From the NCBI GenBank assembly GCA_903868035.1, contig CAIPTQ010000308.1, positions 1 through 5,431 on the forward strand: 5,431 nt of DNA, given 5' to 3'. Positions within the stretch are counted from its first letter, which is position 1. Each line of letters opens with the position of its first letter. Positions 1 to 5,409 of this stretch are shown here, in pieces. Origin of the DNA: an uncultured Phycisphaerales bacterium (lineage in GTDB: Bacteria > Planctomycetota > Phycisphaerae > WQYP01). The translations under genes and the position numbers were made by a program. The notes beneath the pieces are model-generated. The model ran no database searches. It had not been told where the DNA came from and was given only the letters and a program-made list of their open reading frames with translations.

Positions 1-32
1 ATCAATGAGTGAATGACAAAAAGTGGGGCGGG

Positions 33-72
33 GGGGACAAGGTGACACGATGACATGGTGACAGGGTGACAA
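33..72. repeat. Tandem array of five 8-bp GGTGACAN units
   Basis: Five consecutive octamers start at 33, 41, 49, 57 and 65. They read GGGGACAA, GGTGACAC, GATGACAT, GGTGACAG and GGTGACAA, giving the consensus GGTGACAN with an exact 8-base period. A lone TGACA also occurs at 14-18. The 8-bp period is not a multiple of three and no reading frame of note covers it, so it is probably non-coding. Such short arrays can vary in copy number by replication slippage. Similar GGTGACA runs are, as I recall, frequent between genes in planctomycete genomes, but this was not checked. The rest of bases 1-128 shows no gene. Confidence 0.75.
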
Positions 73-128
73 GGGGATGGGTGGCGACGGACCCCGCAAC
101 TTCGGCCAGACCCGTGGCACCCGATTTT

Positions 129-157
129 TAGACCACGGCCACCCGCCATGGTATAAT
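129..157 (+). promoter_or_regulatory. Sigma70-type promoter of the toxin-antitoxin operon
   Basis: A perfect TATAAT lies at 152-157. Exactly 17 bases upstream, at 129-134, is TAGACC, which matches four of six positions of TTGACA. Transcription would start near base 164, just ahead of the AAGGAG ribosome site at 171-176 and the ATG at 183, leaving a leader of about 20 bases. A 6-bp inverted repeat (CCGTGG at 112-117, CCACGG at 133-138) overlaps the -35 region. Confidence 0.6.
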
Positions 158-167
158 TGTGGAGGCC
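137..167. promoter_or_regulatory. Possible autoregulatory operator (imperfect dyad around the -10 box)
   Basis: GGCCACC at 137-143 and GGAGGCC at 161-167 form an inverted repeat that matches at six of seven positions. It is centred on base 152, where the TATAAT box begins. Antitoxins often bind dyads over their own promoter, so this is a reasonable operator candidate. A short imperfect repeat in GC-rich DNA can also arise by chance. Confidence 0.25.
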
Positions 168-170
168 TTT

Positions 171-176
171 AAGGAG
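171..176 (+). promoter_or_regulatory. Ribosome binding site fixing the antitoxin start
   Basis: AAGGAG lies six bases before the ATG at 183. It decides for that start over an in-frame GTG at 159, which would lie upstream of this site and of the predicted transcription start near 164. Confidence 0.7.
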
Positions 177-182
177 TGGAAC

Positions 183-452
183 ATGTCCGTGGTGATCGAT
201 CTCCCTTCCGACATCGAAGCATCGCTGCGTGAATCGGAAGGCAATCTCAACCAAGCCGCCAAGGAGGCGATGCTGGTGGAAATGTATCGCCAGGGCCGGC
301 TCACGCATTCGCAGTTCAGCCAGGCCCTGGACCTGTCGCGCGACGAGGCCCAGGGATTGCTCCAGCGGCACCATGTTGAGGAGGACCTGCTGACGGTGGA
401 GGATTTCCAGCAGCAGCTTGAGGCCATTGGATTAGGACAGCTTGTCAAATGA
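183..452 (+). CDS. UPF0175-type antitoxin
   Basis: This is a small protein of 89 residues, within the usual size of UPF0175 (COG2886) proteins, which are found as antitoxins beside PIN-domain toxins. The N-terminus (MSVVIDLPSDIEASLRE) begins with a short beta strand and continues into a helix rich in alanine and glutamate (about 21-37). Residues 40-65 (LTHSQFSQALDLSRDEAQGL and on) resemble the family's helix-turn-helix-like segment, with the typical LSRxEAxxLLxRH pattern. The acidic C-terminal part (66-82) would be the toxin-binding tail, by analogy with other antitoxins. The start at 183 is preferred to the in-frame GTG at 159 because AAGGAG sits six bases before it. Its stop overlaps the toxin start (ATGA). 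The expected role, from family knowledge, is to neutralise the following PIN ribonuclease and repress the shared promoter. No binding partner can be proven from sequence. Confidence 0.82.
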   Translation: MSVVIDLPSDIEASLRESEGNLNQAAKEAMLVEMYRQGRLTHSQFSQALDLSRDEAQGLLQRHHVEEDLLTVEDFQQQLEAIGLGQLVK

Positions 453-937
453 TTGTGGTTTCCGATACCTCACCGATCAACTACCTCGTACTCTGTGGGG
501 CGATTGATGTGCTGCCGCGCTTGTACGGCCAGGTTTTTGTGCCCCAGGCGGTGATCAACGAGTTGCGCCATCCACACACACCACAAGCAGTTAAGGACTG
601 GCTGGCGACAGCGCCATCATGGCTGACAATTCGCGATCCATTAGCCACGCAAGTTTCCTTTCGATTGGACCTTGGAGAAACGGCCGCCATTTTGCTGGCC
701 GAAGAGCTTCATGCCGATCGACTCTTGATCGACGAGCGTCCCGGTTATCGTATTGCCAAATTCAGGGGGCTGGTGGCGGTGGGCACCCTGGCGGTCCTAA
801 TTGAGGCCGCGCATACGAAAATGATTGATCTGGCACAATGCATCGATCGGCTTGAAAGACAGACGACATTTCGTATGACGCCGAAGTTGCGGGGTATGGT
901 CCTGTCGCTGGTCAAGGCTGGTATTTCCAAGTCGTAG
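449..937 (+). CDS. PIN-domain toxin, DUF3368 type (predicted ribonuclease)
   Basis: This protein of 162 residues matches the PIN-domain DUF3368/COG2405 pattern along its length. The N-terminus VVSDTSPINYLVLCGAIDVL carries the first metal-binding aspartate (Asp6). VPQAVINELRHP follows with Glu38, DLGETAAILLAEE with Asp74 and Glu77, and LLIDERPGYR with Asp95. The full acidic set expected of a Mg-dependent PIN nuclease therefore appears present, so the toxin looks intact. The VGTLAVLIEA segment and the basic C-terminal tail are also usual for the family. The ATG overlaps the antitoxin stop by ATGA. A weak TAGGA lies 11 bases upstream (433-437), so translation is probably coupled to the antitoxin. 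Family members are thought to cleave RNA when not bound by antitoxin; the RNA target here is unknown. The gene ends 45 bases before the convergent membrane gene, with no convincing terminator between them. Confidence 0.85.
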   Translation: MIVVSDTSPINYLVLCGAIDVLPRLYGQVFVPQAVINELRHPHTPQAVKDWLATAPSWLTIRDPLATQVSFRLDLGETAAILLAEELHADRLLIDERPGYRIAKFRGLVAVGTLAVLIEAAHTKMIDLAQCIDRLERQTTFRMTPKLRGMVLSLVKAGISKS

Positions 938-982
938 ATAATGTGGGGGTATGCGGGACTCAAGTGAAATGCGGATGAGGCA

Positions 983-2938
983 TCAGGGTTCGCCGGCGAG
1001 GATTACGTCGATGATTTTGCGGTAGGCCTGGACGAGTGTGAGGAAGAGGGTCTCGCGCTGGGCTTCGGGCATGGCGGGATCGAAGATGACCTGCATCTGG
1101 GCGGCACCGAATACACGCTGGCGCGGATCGCGGGAGAGGGCGTTGATGCCATCCATATCGCGGCAGGTGCGGCCGTTGGGCAAGATCATGAAATTGTAAA
1201 TCATCATGGAGGACTGGTCATCCGGGCGGGTGGCAGTGAAGGTGTAGACCATCCCCTGAATCGCCAGGCCTTCAACGAGCCAGTCCTTGGAGACGGCGGA
1301 TACCTGCCGGTATCCGCTGGATTGGTAACTGATCGGGGGATAATGGCCCATCAAATTCCGGGCATCGTTGCATTGCTCCAGCAGCAGTGTGGCCTGTTGG
1401 CCTGTCTGGATATTGTTGTATTTCCGGGAGATGGAGATGTTGGGGTGGAGCATGGTTATTGCCGCCAGGGGCAGCGGGATATCCATGGAGATCCAGGGGC
1501 CGAACTGGGCGGGGTTGGCGACCGCCGCATCCGCGACCCGCTGGAAATAGGCATCGGACTGTGGGGGTGGCGGGGGCGGACGATAGACGAGCAGATATAC
1601 GCCCATGGTTGCCAGTGCGAGGAGCCCAACACATACGGTAAGCAAGCCCGCCGTGGGCAGACCGCGCAGTCCGCGGCCGGGCACGCGATGGGCCCATAGT
1701 TCCCACGCACCAAGACCAAGGCCGAGGCACGCAGCGGGCCAAAAGATGAGGGGGTTGGACAAGGTCCACACAAATGACGGGAAAAAGCTGTAACAAGTCA
1801 GGGCCAGTTGGTCTGAGAGGGTCACGATGAGGAGCGAGCCACATAGAGCCGCGCTCACGGCCAGCAGCGTCAGTGCCTCCAGAGGGCGGGAGGCGCGCGT
1901 GGCGATGCGGTCCCAGGTTGTGGCGGGCAATTTTCCGCCGGCTCTGGCGGCGACCCAGGGATCGTTGCCCGCCAGGGCCAGGGCGAGCATCAGGGTTGCG
2001 CCGACGATGCCATCGCCGCCCCAGGGCATTAGCAATAGAAAGGGGAGCCAGGCCCAGCGTGCGGCACGGGAATACCGGAAGAGGCTGTGGCCCAGGAGCA
2101 GCACGGCTCCGAGCAATACGCCGATGGTGGCGACTATGCCGATGCGCCAGAAGGTGAGTGGCGCATGCCATGGTTCCAAGGGCCACCAGAAAAAATGCGG
2201 GTAAGAAGCGCGGACGCCACGCGCGAGCGACAGCCACACGGCGGGCGGCACGCAGACGAGCGCCACTATCCACAGCAGGGGCGGCTGGATGCGGCTCAAG
2301 GATTGGTACGAAGGAGGCGCGGGCACCACATCCTGGGCGATCACCCAACGTATGCAGAACCAAAGACCGACGACAACCGCCGTGGCGGCCATGAAGGATG
2401 CATAATGAAACATCAACAATAAATCTTCAAAGCGGCCCGGCAGCATATACAAGCTGATAAACAGGAAGATGCCATTGAAAACCGGCAAGAGAATTATTCC
2501 TCCCGCGAGGCCGAGGAGCACAATGAGGGGCCAGCGAACCCAGCCGAACCGCCAGATGTAACCCGCCCAGAGCGCCCCGAGGGCCAGAATTGCCGCCAGC
2601 AATGGTCCCTGGGTGTTATTCATAAAGTCGCCGTTGATAGCGTAAGCGGTGCCATTGATTCTAATAATGTCTCCGGAACGATCCGGTTCAATACCAAACA
2701 GATTTGCCGTGATGTCGAGGGATGAGAAGCTGATGTTATTGGCCCAATGGTTGTACGACAGGAACAAGATACGATTGGGCAGCGGGGAAAGTGGAGAGAG
2801 CTCGTCGTGGTGCTGGCTGGCGAGGACATAGAGCACGAGCGTCAGGAGGATTGCGCCCAGGACGATGGCCGTCCAATGGCGCGCGGGGAACATGCGGTTC
2901 GGGCGGGGAACGGTTGGTGGCGGATCGGTGTTTGACAT
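983..2938 (-). CDS. Polytopic membrane protein with EpsI/DUF3485-like C-terminal domain
   Basis: This protein of 651 residues was not recognised as a whole. Hydrophobic stretches suggest about ten membrane segments: near 22-40, 111-129, 137-166 (possibly two), 176-200, 219-239, 264-283, 297-324, 355-375, 396-412 and 428-452. The loop 41-110 is polar and probably extracytoplasmic. A six-proline run (454-459) separates the membrane part from a soluble tail (460-651). The tail follows the order of exosortase-associated EpsI/DUF3485 proteins: FGPWISMDIPLP (479-490), a Y-containing strand, CNDARNLMGHYPP (523-535) and SYQSSGY (537-543). In EpsI proteins the corresponding stretch is H-S/Y-P-x-x-C-x-P-x-x-G-W. 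Here Ser537 replaces the cysteine and Tyr543 the tryptophan. No exosortase catalytic motif (CSG-type cysteine) is seen in the membrane part. The ATG at 2938 is preferred to an in-frame TTG at 2983 because AGGA lies seven bases before it. The membrane topology is well supported, the EpsI-like assignment is moderate, and the function is unknown. Confidence 0.8.
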   Translation of the reverse strand: MSNTDPPPTVPRPNRMFPARHWTAIVLGAILLTLVLYVLASQHHDELSPLSPLPNRILFLSYNHWANNISFSSLDITANLFGIEPDRSGDIIRINGTAYAINGDFMNNTQGPLLAAILALGALWAGYIWRFGWVRWPLIVLLGLAGGIILLPVFNGIFLFISLYMLPGRFEDLLLMFHYASFMAATAVVVGLWFCIRWVIAQDVVPAPPSYQSLSRIQPPLLWIVALVCVPPAVWLSLARGVRASYPHFFWWPLEPWHAPLTFWRIGIVATIGVLLGAVLLLGHSLFRYSRAARWAWLPFLLLMPWGGDGIVGATLMLALALAGNDPWVAARAGGKLPATTWDRIATRASRPLEALTLLAVSAALCGSLLIVTLSDQLALTCYSFFPSFVWTLSNPLIFWPAACLGLGLGAWELWAHRVPGRGLRGLPTAGLLTVCVGLLALATMGVYLLVYRPPPPPPQSDAYFQRVADAAVANPAQFGPWISMDIPLPLAAITMLHPNISISRKYNNIQTGQQATLLLEQCNDARNLMGHYPPISYQSSGYRQVSAVSKDWLVEGLAIQGMVYTFTATRPDDQSSMMIYNFMILPNGRTCRDMDGINALSRDPRQRVFGAAQMQVIFDPAMPEAQRETLFLTLVQAYRKIIDVILAGEP

Positions 2939-2945
2939 GGCCCCA

Positions 2946-2949
2946 TCCT
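2946..2949 (-). promoter_or_regulatory. Ribosome binding site fixing the membrane-protein start
   Basis: The minus strand reads AGGA seven bases before the ATG at 2938. This favours that start over the TTG at 2983, which would add 15 mostly polar residues with no membrane character. Confidence 0.45.
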
Positions 2950-2994
2950 GCCGAGTGGAACGTTGGCCGACGAACGCGGGCAATCAACTGGTGC

Positions 2995-3023
2995 AGCATA
3001 AGAGCAGCGAATCCTACCGGCAA
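2995..3023 (-). promoter_or_regulatory. Candidate promoter of the membrane-protein gene
   Basis: On the minus strand TTGCCG (3023 to 3018) and TATGCT (3000 to 2995) are separated by exactly 17 bases. Each matches four of six consensus positions. Transcription would begin near 2988, giving a leader of about 50 bases before the ATG at 2938. The spacing is good but the boxes are imperfect. Confidence 0.35.
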
Positions 3024-3113
3024 GCAGTGCGCGGCGGCGTGGCGCGGCGTGTTACGGCGGCGATTGGGGTTTGGAGGCCACAGGTTTCGGGCGTTGTTGT
3101 AAGCACAATACCC

Positions 3114-3147
3114 TGTCGCTCCCTTACGGTCGCGGCTCTGATAAGGG
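3114..3147. repeat. Dispersed intergenic repeat (REP-like), planctomycete type
   Basis: The core, read on the plus strand, contains TCGCTCCCTTACGGTCGCGG followed by CTCTGATA. The complementary strand reads GAGCCGCGACCGTAAGGGAG, which would translate to the peptide SRDRKGA. I recall this element as a frequent intergenic repeat in planctomycete genomes; only one copy is in the window, so repetition cannot be shown here. CCCTTA (3121-3126) and TAAGGG (3142-3147) form a 6-bp inverted repeat around a 15-base loop. The element lies 21 bases past the stop of the DUF362 gene. It could act as a weak 3' hairpin for that gene, but there is no following T-run as in an intrinsic terminator. The rest of the 229-base gap (2939-3167) holds only the candidate promoter at 2995-3023. 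Confidence 0.5.
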
Positions 3148-3167
3148 CAAAGCTTTGGCAAACGCCA

Positions 3168-4283
3168 TTAGACGGTGGGCATGGGATTTTGCCAGCTCAG
3201 GAGGCGGGTCATGTTGGCGGGTTCCTTGTAGACCTTGATGTGGTCCTTGAGGGCGGGGCCGAGGATTTCGATTTTATTGAGGTCGGCCTGGCCCATGCCG
3301 GCCTGGGCGCAGTAGGTGAGGTAGCCGACCTTGGCGATGCCGAGGCCCATGAGTTCGGCGGCGACGGTGTCGGCGGCGAGCCAGTCCAGGCCGACGACGC
3401 AGACTTTGTGGGAGATAGCGGTGCCATTGACGGGGCCGGTGCCTTCCATGCCTTCGAAGCCGTCGATGAGGGCGAGGTGGGGATGGAGGCGCGGGGCGAG
3501 GGCGCAGATGTTGTAGTTGATGCCGCGGGGGCCGCCGCCGTGGACGAGGGGCTTGTCGGACTTGCCGCCGTTGGCGGCGCCGCGGCCGAGGCCGGCGCCG
3601 GGGTCCTTGATGGGGGCGCCGAGGACGATGTTTTTGAGGGAGAGGGTGGCGACGATGAGGTCGTGGGTCTTGAACTTGGCGGCGGAGATGATGAAGTTGT
3701 TGGGGTCGAGCATCATCTTGGAGATGCGGACGGGGACGGGGCGCAGGGTGGTTTGATCCATGCAGTAGAGGGTTTCGAAGCCTTCCTTGTCGAGCTCGAC
3801 GAGTTTGACGCCGTATTTGCCGACGAATTTGTTGTAGTCGTAATTGGCGAAGCCGTCGAGGGTGGCGCCGCTGGCGGAGGACTCGGCGATGGCGACGTCG
3901 GTTTTGCCGATGGACTTGAGGAAGTCGAGGGCGCCTTCGAGCTGGTCGGCGTGGGAGGCGCAGAGGGGCTTGTTGATGATGACGTTGTTGGGCTTGAGGA
4001 TGACGCGTTTATTGCCGATGGCCTGGGCGATTTCCTTTTCGAAGGCCTTGAGGGCGCGGAAGGTGTTGTCGGCGCGGCTGTCGCCGGTGGTGAGGGAGAC
4101 GCGAGCGGGGGGCACGGCGGCGGCGGCGGGGGTGGTGGCGGGTGCCGCGGGGCGGGGGGCGGAGGCGGGGGCGGTTTGGGCGCGGGCGGTGTTGGCGAGG
4201 CGCAAACCGGCGGCGACGCCGAGGCCGCCGGCGAGGGTGGTTTTGAGGAAGTGACGGCGGGAGGGAGGAGTGTATGATGACAT
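3168..4283 (-). CDS. Tat-exported DUF362-domain protein
   Basis: This protein of 371 residues starts with a textbook twin-arginine signal. SRRHFLKT (8-15) is followed by a hydrophobic stretch (16-30) and an ARA|QT cleavage site after residue 35, so a folded protein is probably exported across the membrane. Residues 36-60 are an Ala/Pro linker. The DUF362 (COG2006) fold follows: VILKPN (94-99), AKFKTHDLIVATLSLKN (202-218), the glycine-rich LIDGFEGMEGTGP (272-284) and ADTVAAELMG. Some DUF362 proteins carry a ferredoxin-like cysteine cluster. Here the cysteines are scattered, so no 4Fe-4S domain is present. The biochemical activity of DUF362 is not settled, and Tat export hints at a cofactor or a need to fold before export. 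The start at 4283 is supported by GGAG eight bases upstream and by the intact Tat signal. Codons end strongly in C or G. It lies 199 bases downstream of the amidohydrolase gene. Confidence 0.9.
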   Translation of the reverse strand: MSSYTPPSRRHFLKTTLAGGLGVAAGLRLANTARAQTAPASAPRPAAPATTPAAAAVPPARVSLTTGDSRADNTFRALKAFEKEIAQAIGNKRVILKPNNVIINKPLCASHADQLEGALDFLKSIGKTDVAIAESSASGATLDGFANYDYNKFVGKYGVKLVELDKEGFETLYCMDQTTLRPVPVRISKMMLDPNNFIISAAKFKTHDLIVATLSLKNIVLGAPIKDPGAGLGRGAANGGKSDKPLVHGGGPRGINYNICALAPRLHPHLALIDGFEGMEGTGPVNGTAISHKVCVVGLDWLAADTVAAELMGLGIAKVGYLTYCAQAGMGQADLNKIEILGPALKDHIKVYKEPANMTRLLSWQNPMPTV

Positions 4284-4308
4284 GCGACAAGCTCCGAAAG
4301 CGGGTGGA

Positions 4309-4326
4309 GAGGATCACCCGATCCTC
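4309..4326. promoter_or_regulatory. Perfect hairpin in the DUF362 leader
   Basis: GAGGATC (4309-4315) and GATCCTC (4320-4326) form a perfect 7-bp stem with a four-base loop. It ends 25 bases before the DUF362 ATG and lies just upstream of its GGAG ribosome site (4292-4295). It could be an operator or an mRNA hairpin that stabilises the message or limits translation. It is not a terminator for the upstream gene, since no T-run follows. Confidence 0.4.
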
Positions 4327-4329
4327 CAG

Positions 4330-4365
4330 GGCATGGATCATAACCAAACGGGATGATCGAATGCC
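4330..4365 (-). promoter_or_regulatory. Candidate DUF362 promoter inside an imperfect dyad
   Basis: The arms GGCAT-G-GATCAT (4330-4341) and ATGATC-GA-ATGCC (4353-4365) pair at 11 positions around an 11-base loop. On the minus strand the left arm contains TATGAT (4342 to 4337), a five-of-six match to the -10 consensus. The nearest -35 candidate, CTGGCA, is 19 bases further upstream, which is longer than ideal. If the promoter is real, a dimeric regulator bound to the dyad would cover it. Confidence 0.3.
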
Positions 4366-4439
4366 AGTGATGGAGAACGCAGTGAGGCTGGGGGCGATAC
4401 CGGGGGCGGTAGATTGCGGGATTATGGTTTACAGGCTAC

Positions 4440-4480
4440 GGCACAGGGGCGACGGCACAGGGACTGTGCCTGCTACTTTG
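4440..4480. repeat. Dispersed hairpin repeat, GGCACAG-GGA-CTGTGCC
   Basis: GGCACAGGG occurs twice, at 4440-4448 and 4454-4462. The second copy starts a perfect 7-bp stem (4454-4460 with 4464-4470) around the loop GGA. It ends in TGCTACTTTG at 4471-4480. I recall the minus-strand form (AGCAGGCACAGTCCCTGTGC and onward) as a recurrent intergenic repeat in planctomycete genomes; this window shows only one element. The hairpin lies 13 bases past the stop of the amidohydrolase gene, so it may protect or end that transcript. It lacks a T-run on the minus strand. The remaining part of the gap to the DUF362 gene (4366-4439) shows nothing further. Confidence 0.5.
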
Positions 4481-4482
4481 GG

Positions 4483-5409
4483 CTAGGCGAGTTTCTTTTG
4501 GGCGGCGGAGCGCTGGACCCACTTGTAGGCTTTGATGGAATTGCGCCAGAAGTATTTTTCGGAGACGGCGCGGCCCTTGGCGGCGAAGTAATCCTTGACG
4601 ATCTTGAAGCCGACGGGGACGGGGCGCCATTGATCGCCGTTGGGCCAGTCGCTGCCGTAGAGGACGCGGTCGGGGCCGAAGACGTCGAAGATTTCGTCGA
4701 TGCGGGGGCGGTAGAATTCGAGGTCCTCGTGGACGTCCTCGTTGGGGACGCGGGGGAAGGAGGCGGTGGCGTTGCGGAGGACCTCGGAGATTTTGACGAA
4801 AATCTGGGGGCGGTCGCGGAAGGCCTTCATGCTGGCGTCATAGGAGGTTTTTTGCGTGGGATCGGTGGGGGGAAGCATCTGGGGGAGGTGGTCGATGACG
4901 ATGCGGAGGGTGGGGACTTTGTCGGAGGCGCGGACGACATCGGCGAGGAGGGCGACGCTGGGATTGGCGGTGTCCATGACAAGGTCGTTGTCGGCCATGT
5001 ATTTGAGGTCGGCGACGAAGGCGGGCTGGTCGAATTCGCGGCCTTGGGAGCGGCCCAGGCCGTAGCGAATGCCGCGGAAGAGGGGATTTTTGCGGAAGCG
5101 GTCGAGCTGGGCGCGGAATTCGGCGGCGCCGGGGGTGAGGTGGCCGATGGTGCCGACCATGACTTCGTCGGTGGCGGCGACATCGAGGACCCATTGGTTA
5201 TCTTCGAGGAGGCCGGAGCATTCGATTTCGATGGCGCCGACGATGCCGAGGGATTCGACGACGGGGCGGTAGCGGTCAGGCTTGGAGGTTTTGTACATGA
5301 CGGCGTGGGCGGGGTTGTTCTTGCTGGGGTAGGTCACGCCGCCGGGGCGGAAGGGGTCGAAGAGGTGGATGTGGGTGTCGATGACGGGGATGGTGTCGGC
5401 GGGGGGCAT
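4483..5409 (-). CDS. Amidohydrolase family protein (COG3618 / PF04909), start uncertain
   Basis: The 308 residues counted from the ATG at 5409 match the TIM-barrel amidohydrolases of PF04909. The closest resemblance is to the COG3618 group, which includes lactone-hydrolysing enzymes such as L-fuconolactonase. Visible motifs are VIDTHIHLFDP with the metal or active-site pair His13 and His15, LFRGIRYGLG (110-119), IVIDHLPQ with His174, FVKISEV (204-210), and VLYGSDWPNG with Asp254. All core residues are present, so it is probably an active hydrolase of a lactone, ester or amide; the substrate cannot be read from sequence. No ribosome site precedes the ATG, and the frame stays open through the seven codons to the window edge (APGPGPV). 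The true start, perhaps with a signal peptide ahead of a Pro/Gly linker, may therefore lie beyond 5431. Codon use is strongly C-ending, as in the DUF362 gene. Family is confident, start is not. Confidence 0.85.
   Translation of the reverse strand: MPPADTIPVIDTHIHLFDPFRPGGVTYPSKNNPAHAVMYKTSKPDRYRPVVESLGIVGAIEIECSGLLEDNQWVLDVAATDEVMVGTIGHLTPGAAEFRAQLDRFRKNPLFRGIRYGLGRSQGREFDQPAFVADLKYMADNDLVMDTANPSVALLADVVRASDKVPTLRIVIDHLPQMLPPTDPTQKTSYDASMKAFRDRPQIFVKISEVLRNATASFPRVPNEDVHEDLEFYRPRIDEIFDVFGPDRVLYGSDWPNGDQWRPVPVGFKIVKDYFAAKGRAVSEKYFWRNSIKAYKWVQRSAAQKKLA

Noticed and set aside
128..448. Minus-strand frame of 106 codons opposite the antitoxin
   Set aside because: It is Ser/Trp/Arg-rich with no domain and directly antisense to a well-supported antitoxin with promoter and ribosome site.
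938..985. Possible bidirectional terminator between the convergent toxin and membrane genes
   Set aside because: Only a 4-bp stem (ATGC at 969-972, GCAT at 980-983) is present, with no convincing T-run on either strand.
1272..2363. Minus-strand frame of 363 codons inside the membrane-protein gene
   Set aside because: It is an alternate frame of the same gene, rich in Arg, Pro and His with no membrane or domain pattern. The longer frame gives coherent membrane segments and an EpsI-like tail.
983..2938. Exosortase identity for the membrane half of the large protein
   Set aside because: No CSG-type catalytic cysteine motif or matching Arg/His pattern was found, so only the C-terminal EpsI-like resemblance is kept.
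2736..3161. Minus-strand frame of 141 codons containing SRDRKGA
   Set aside because: It is formed by translating the intergenic repeat and the start of the membrane gene in the wrong frame. The peptide is a by-product of the repeat.
2865..4277. Plus-strand open frame of 470 codons opposite the DUF362 gene, rich in Gly, Ala, Val, Glu and Asp
   Set aside because: It is the mirror of a minus-strand gene with strong C-ending codon bias, which removes stops on the other strand. The product is low complexity with no domain, while the minus strand encodes a full Tat signal and DUF362 motifs. It also runs across the intergenic repeat.
4436..4630. Minus-strand frame of 64 codons at the end of the amidohydrolase gene
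   Set aside because: It is an out-of-frame reading of the amidohydrolase C-terminus that runs into the hairpin repeat.
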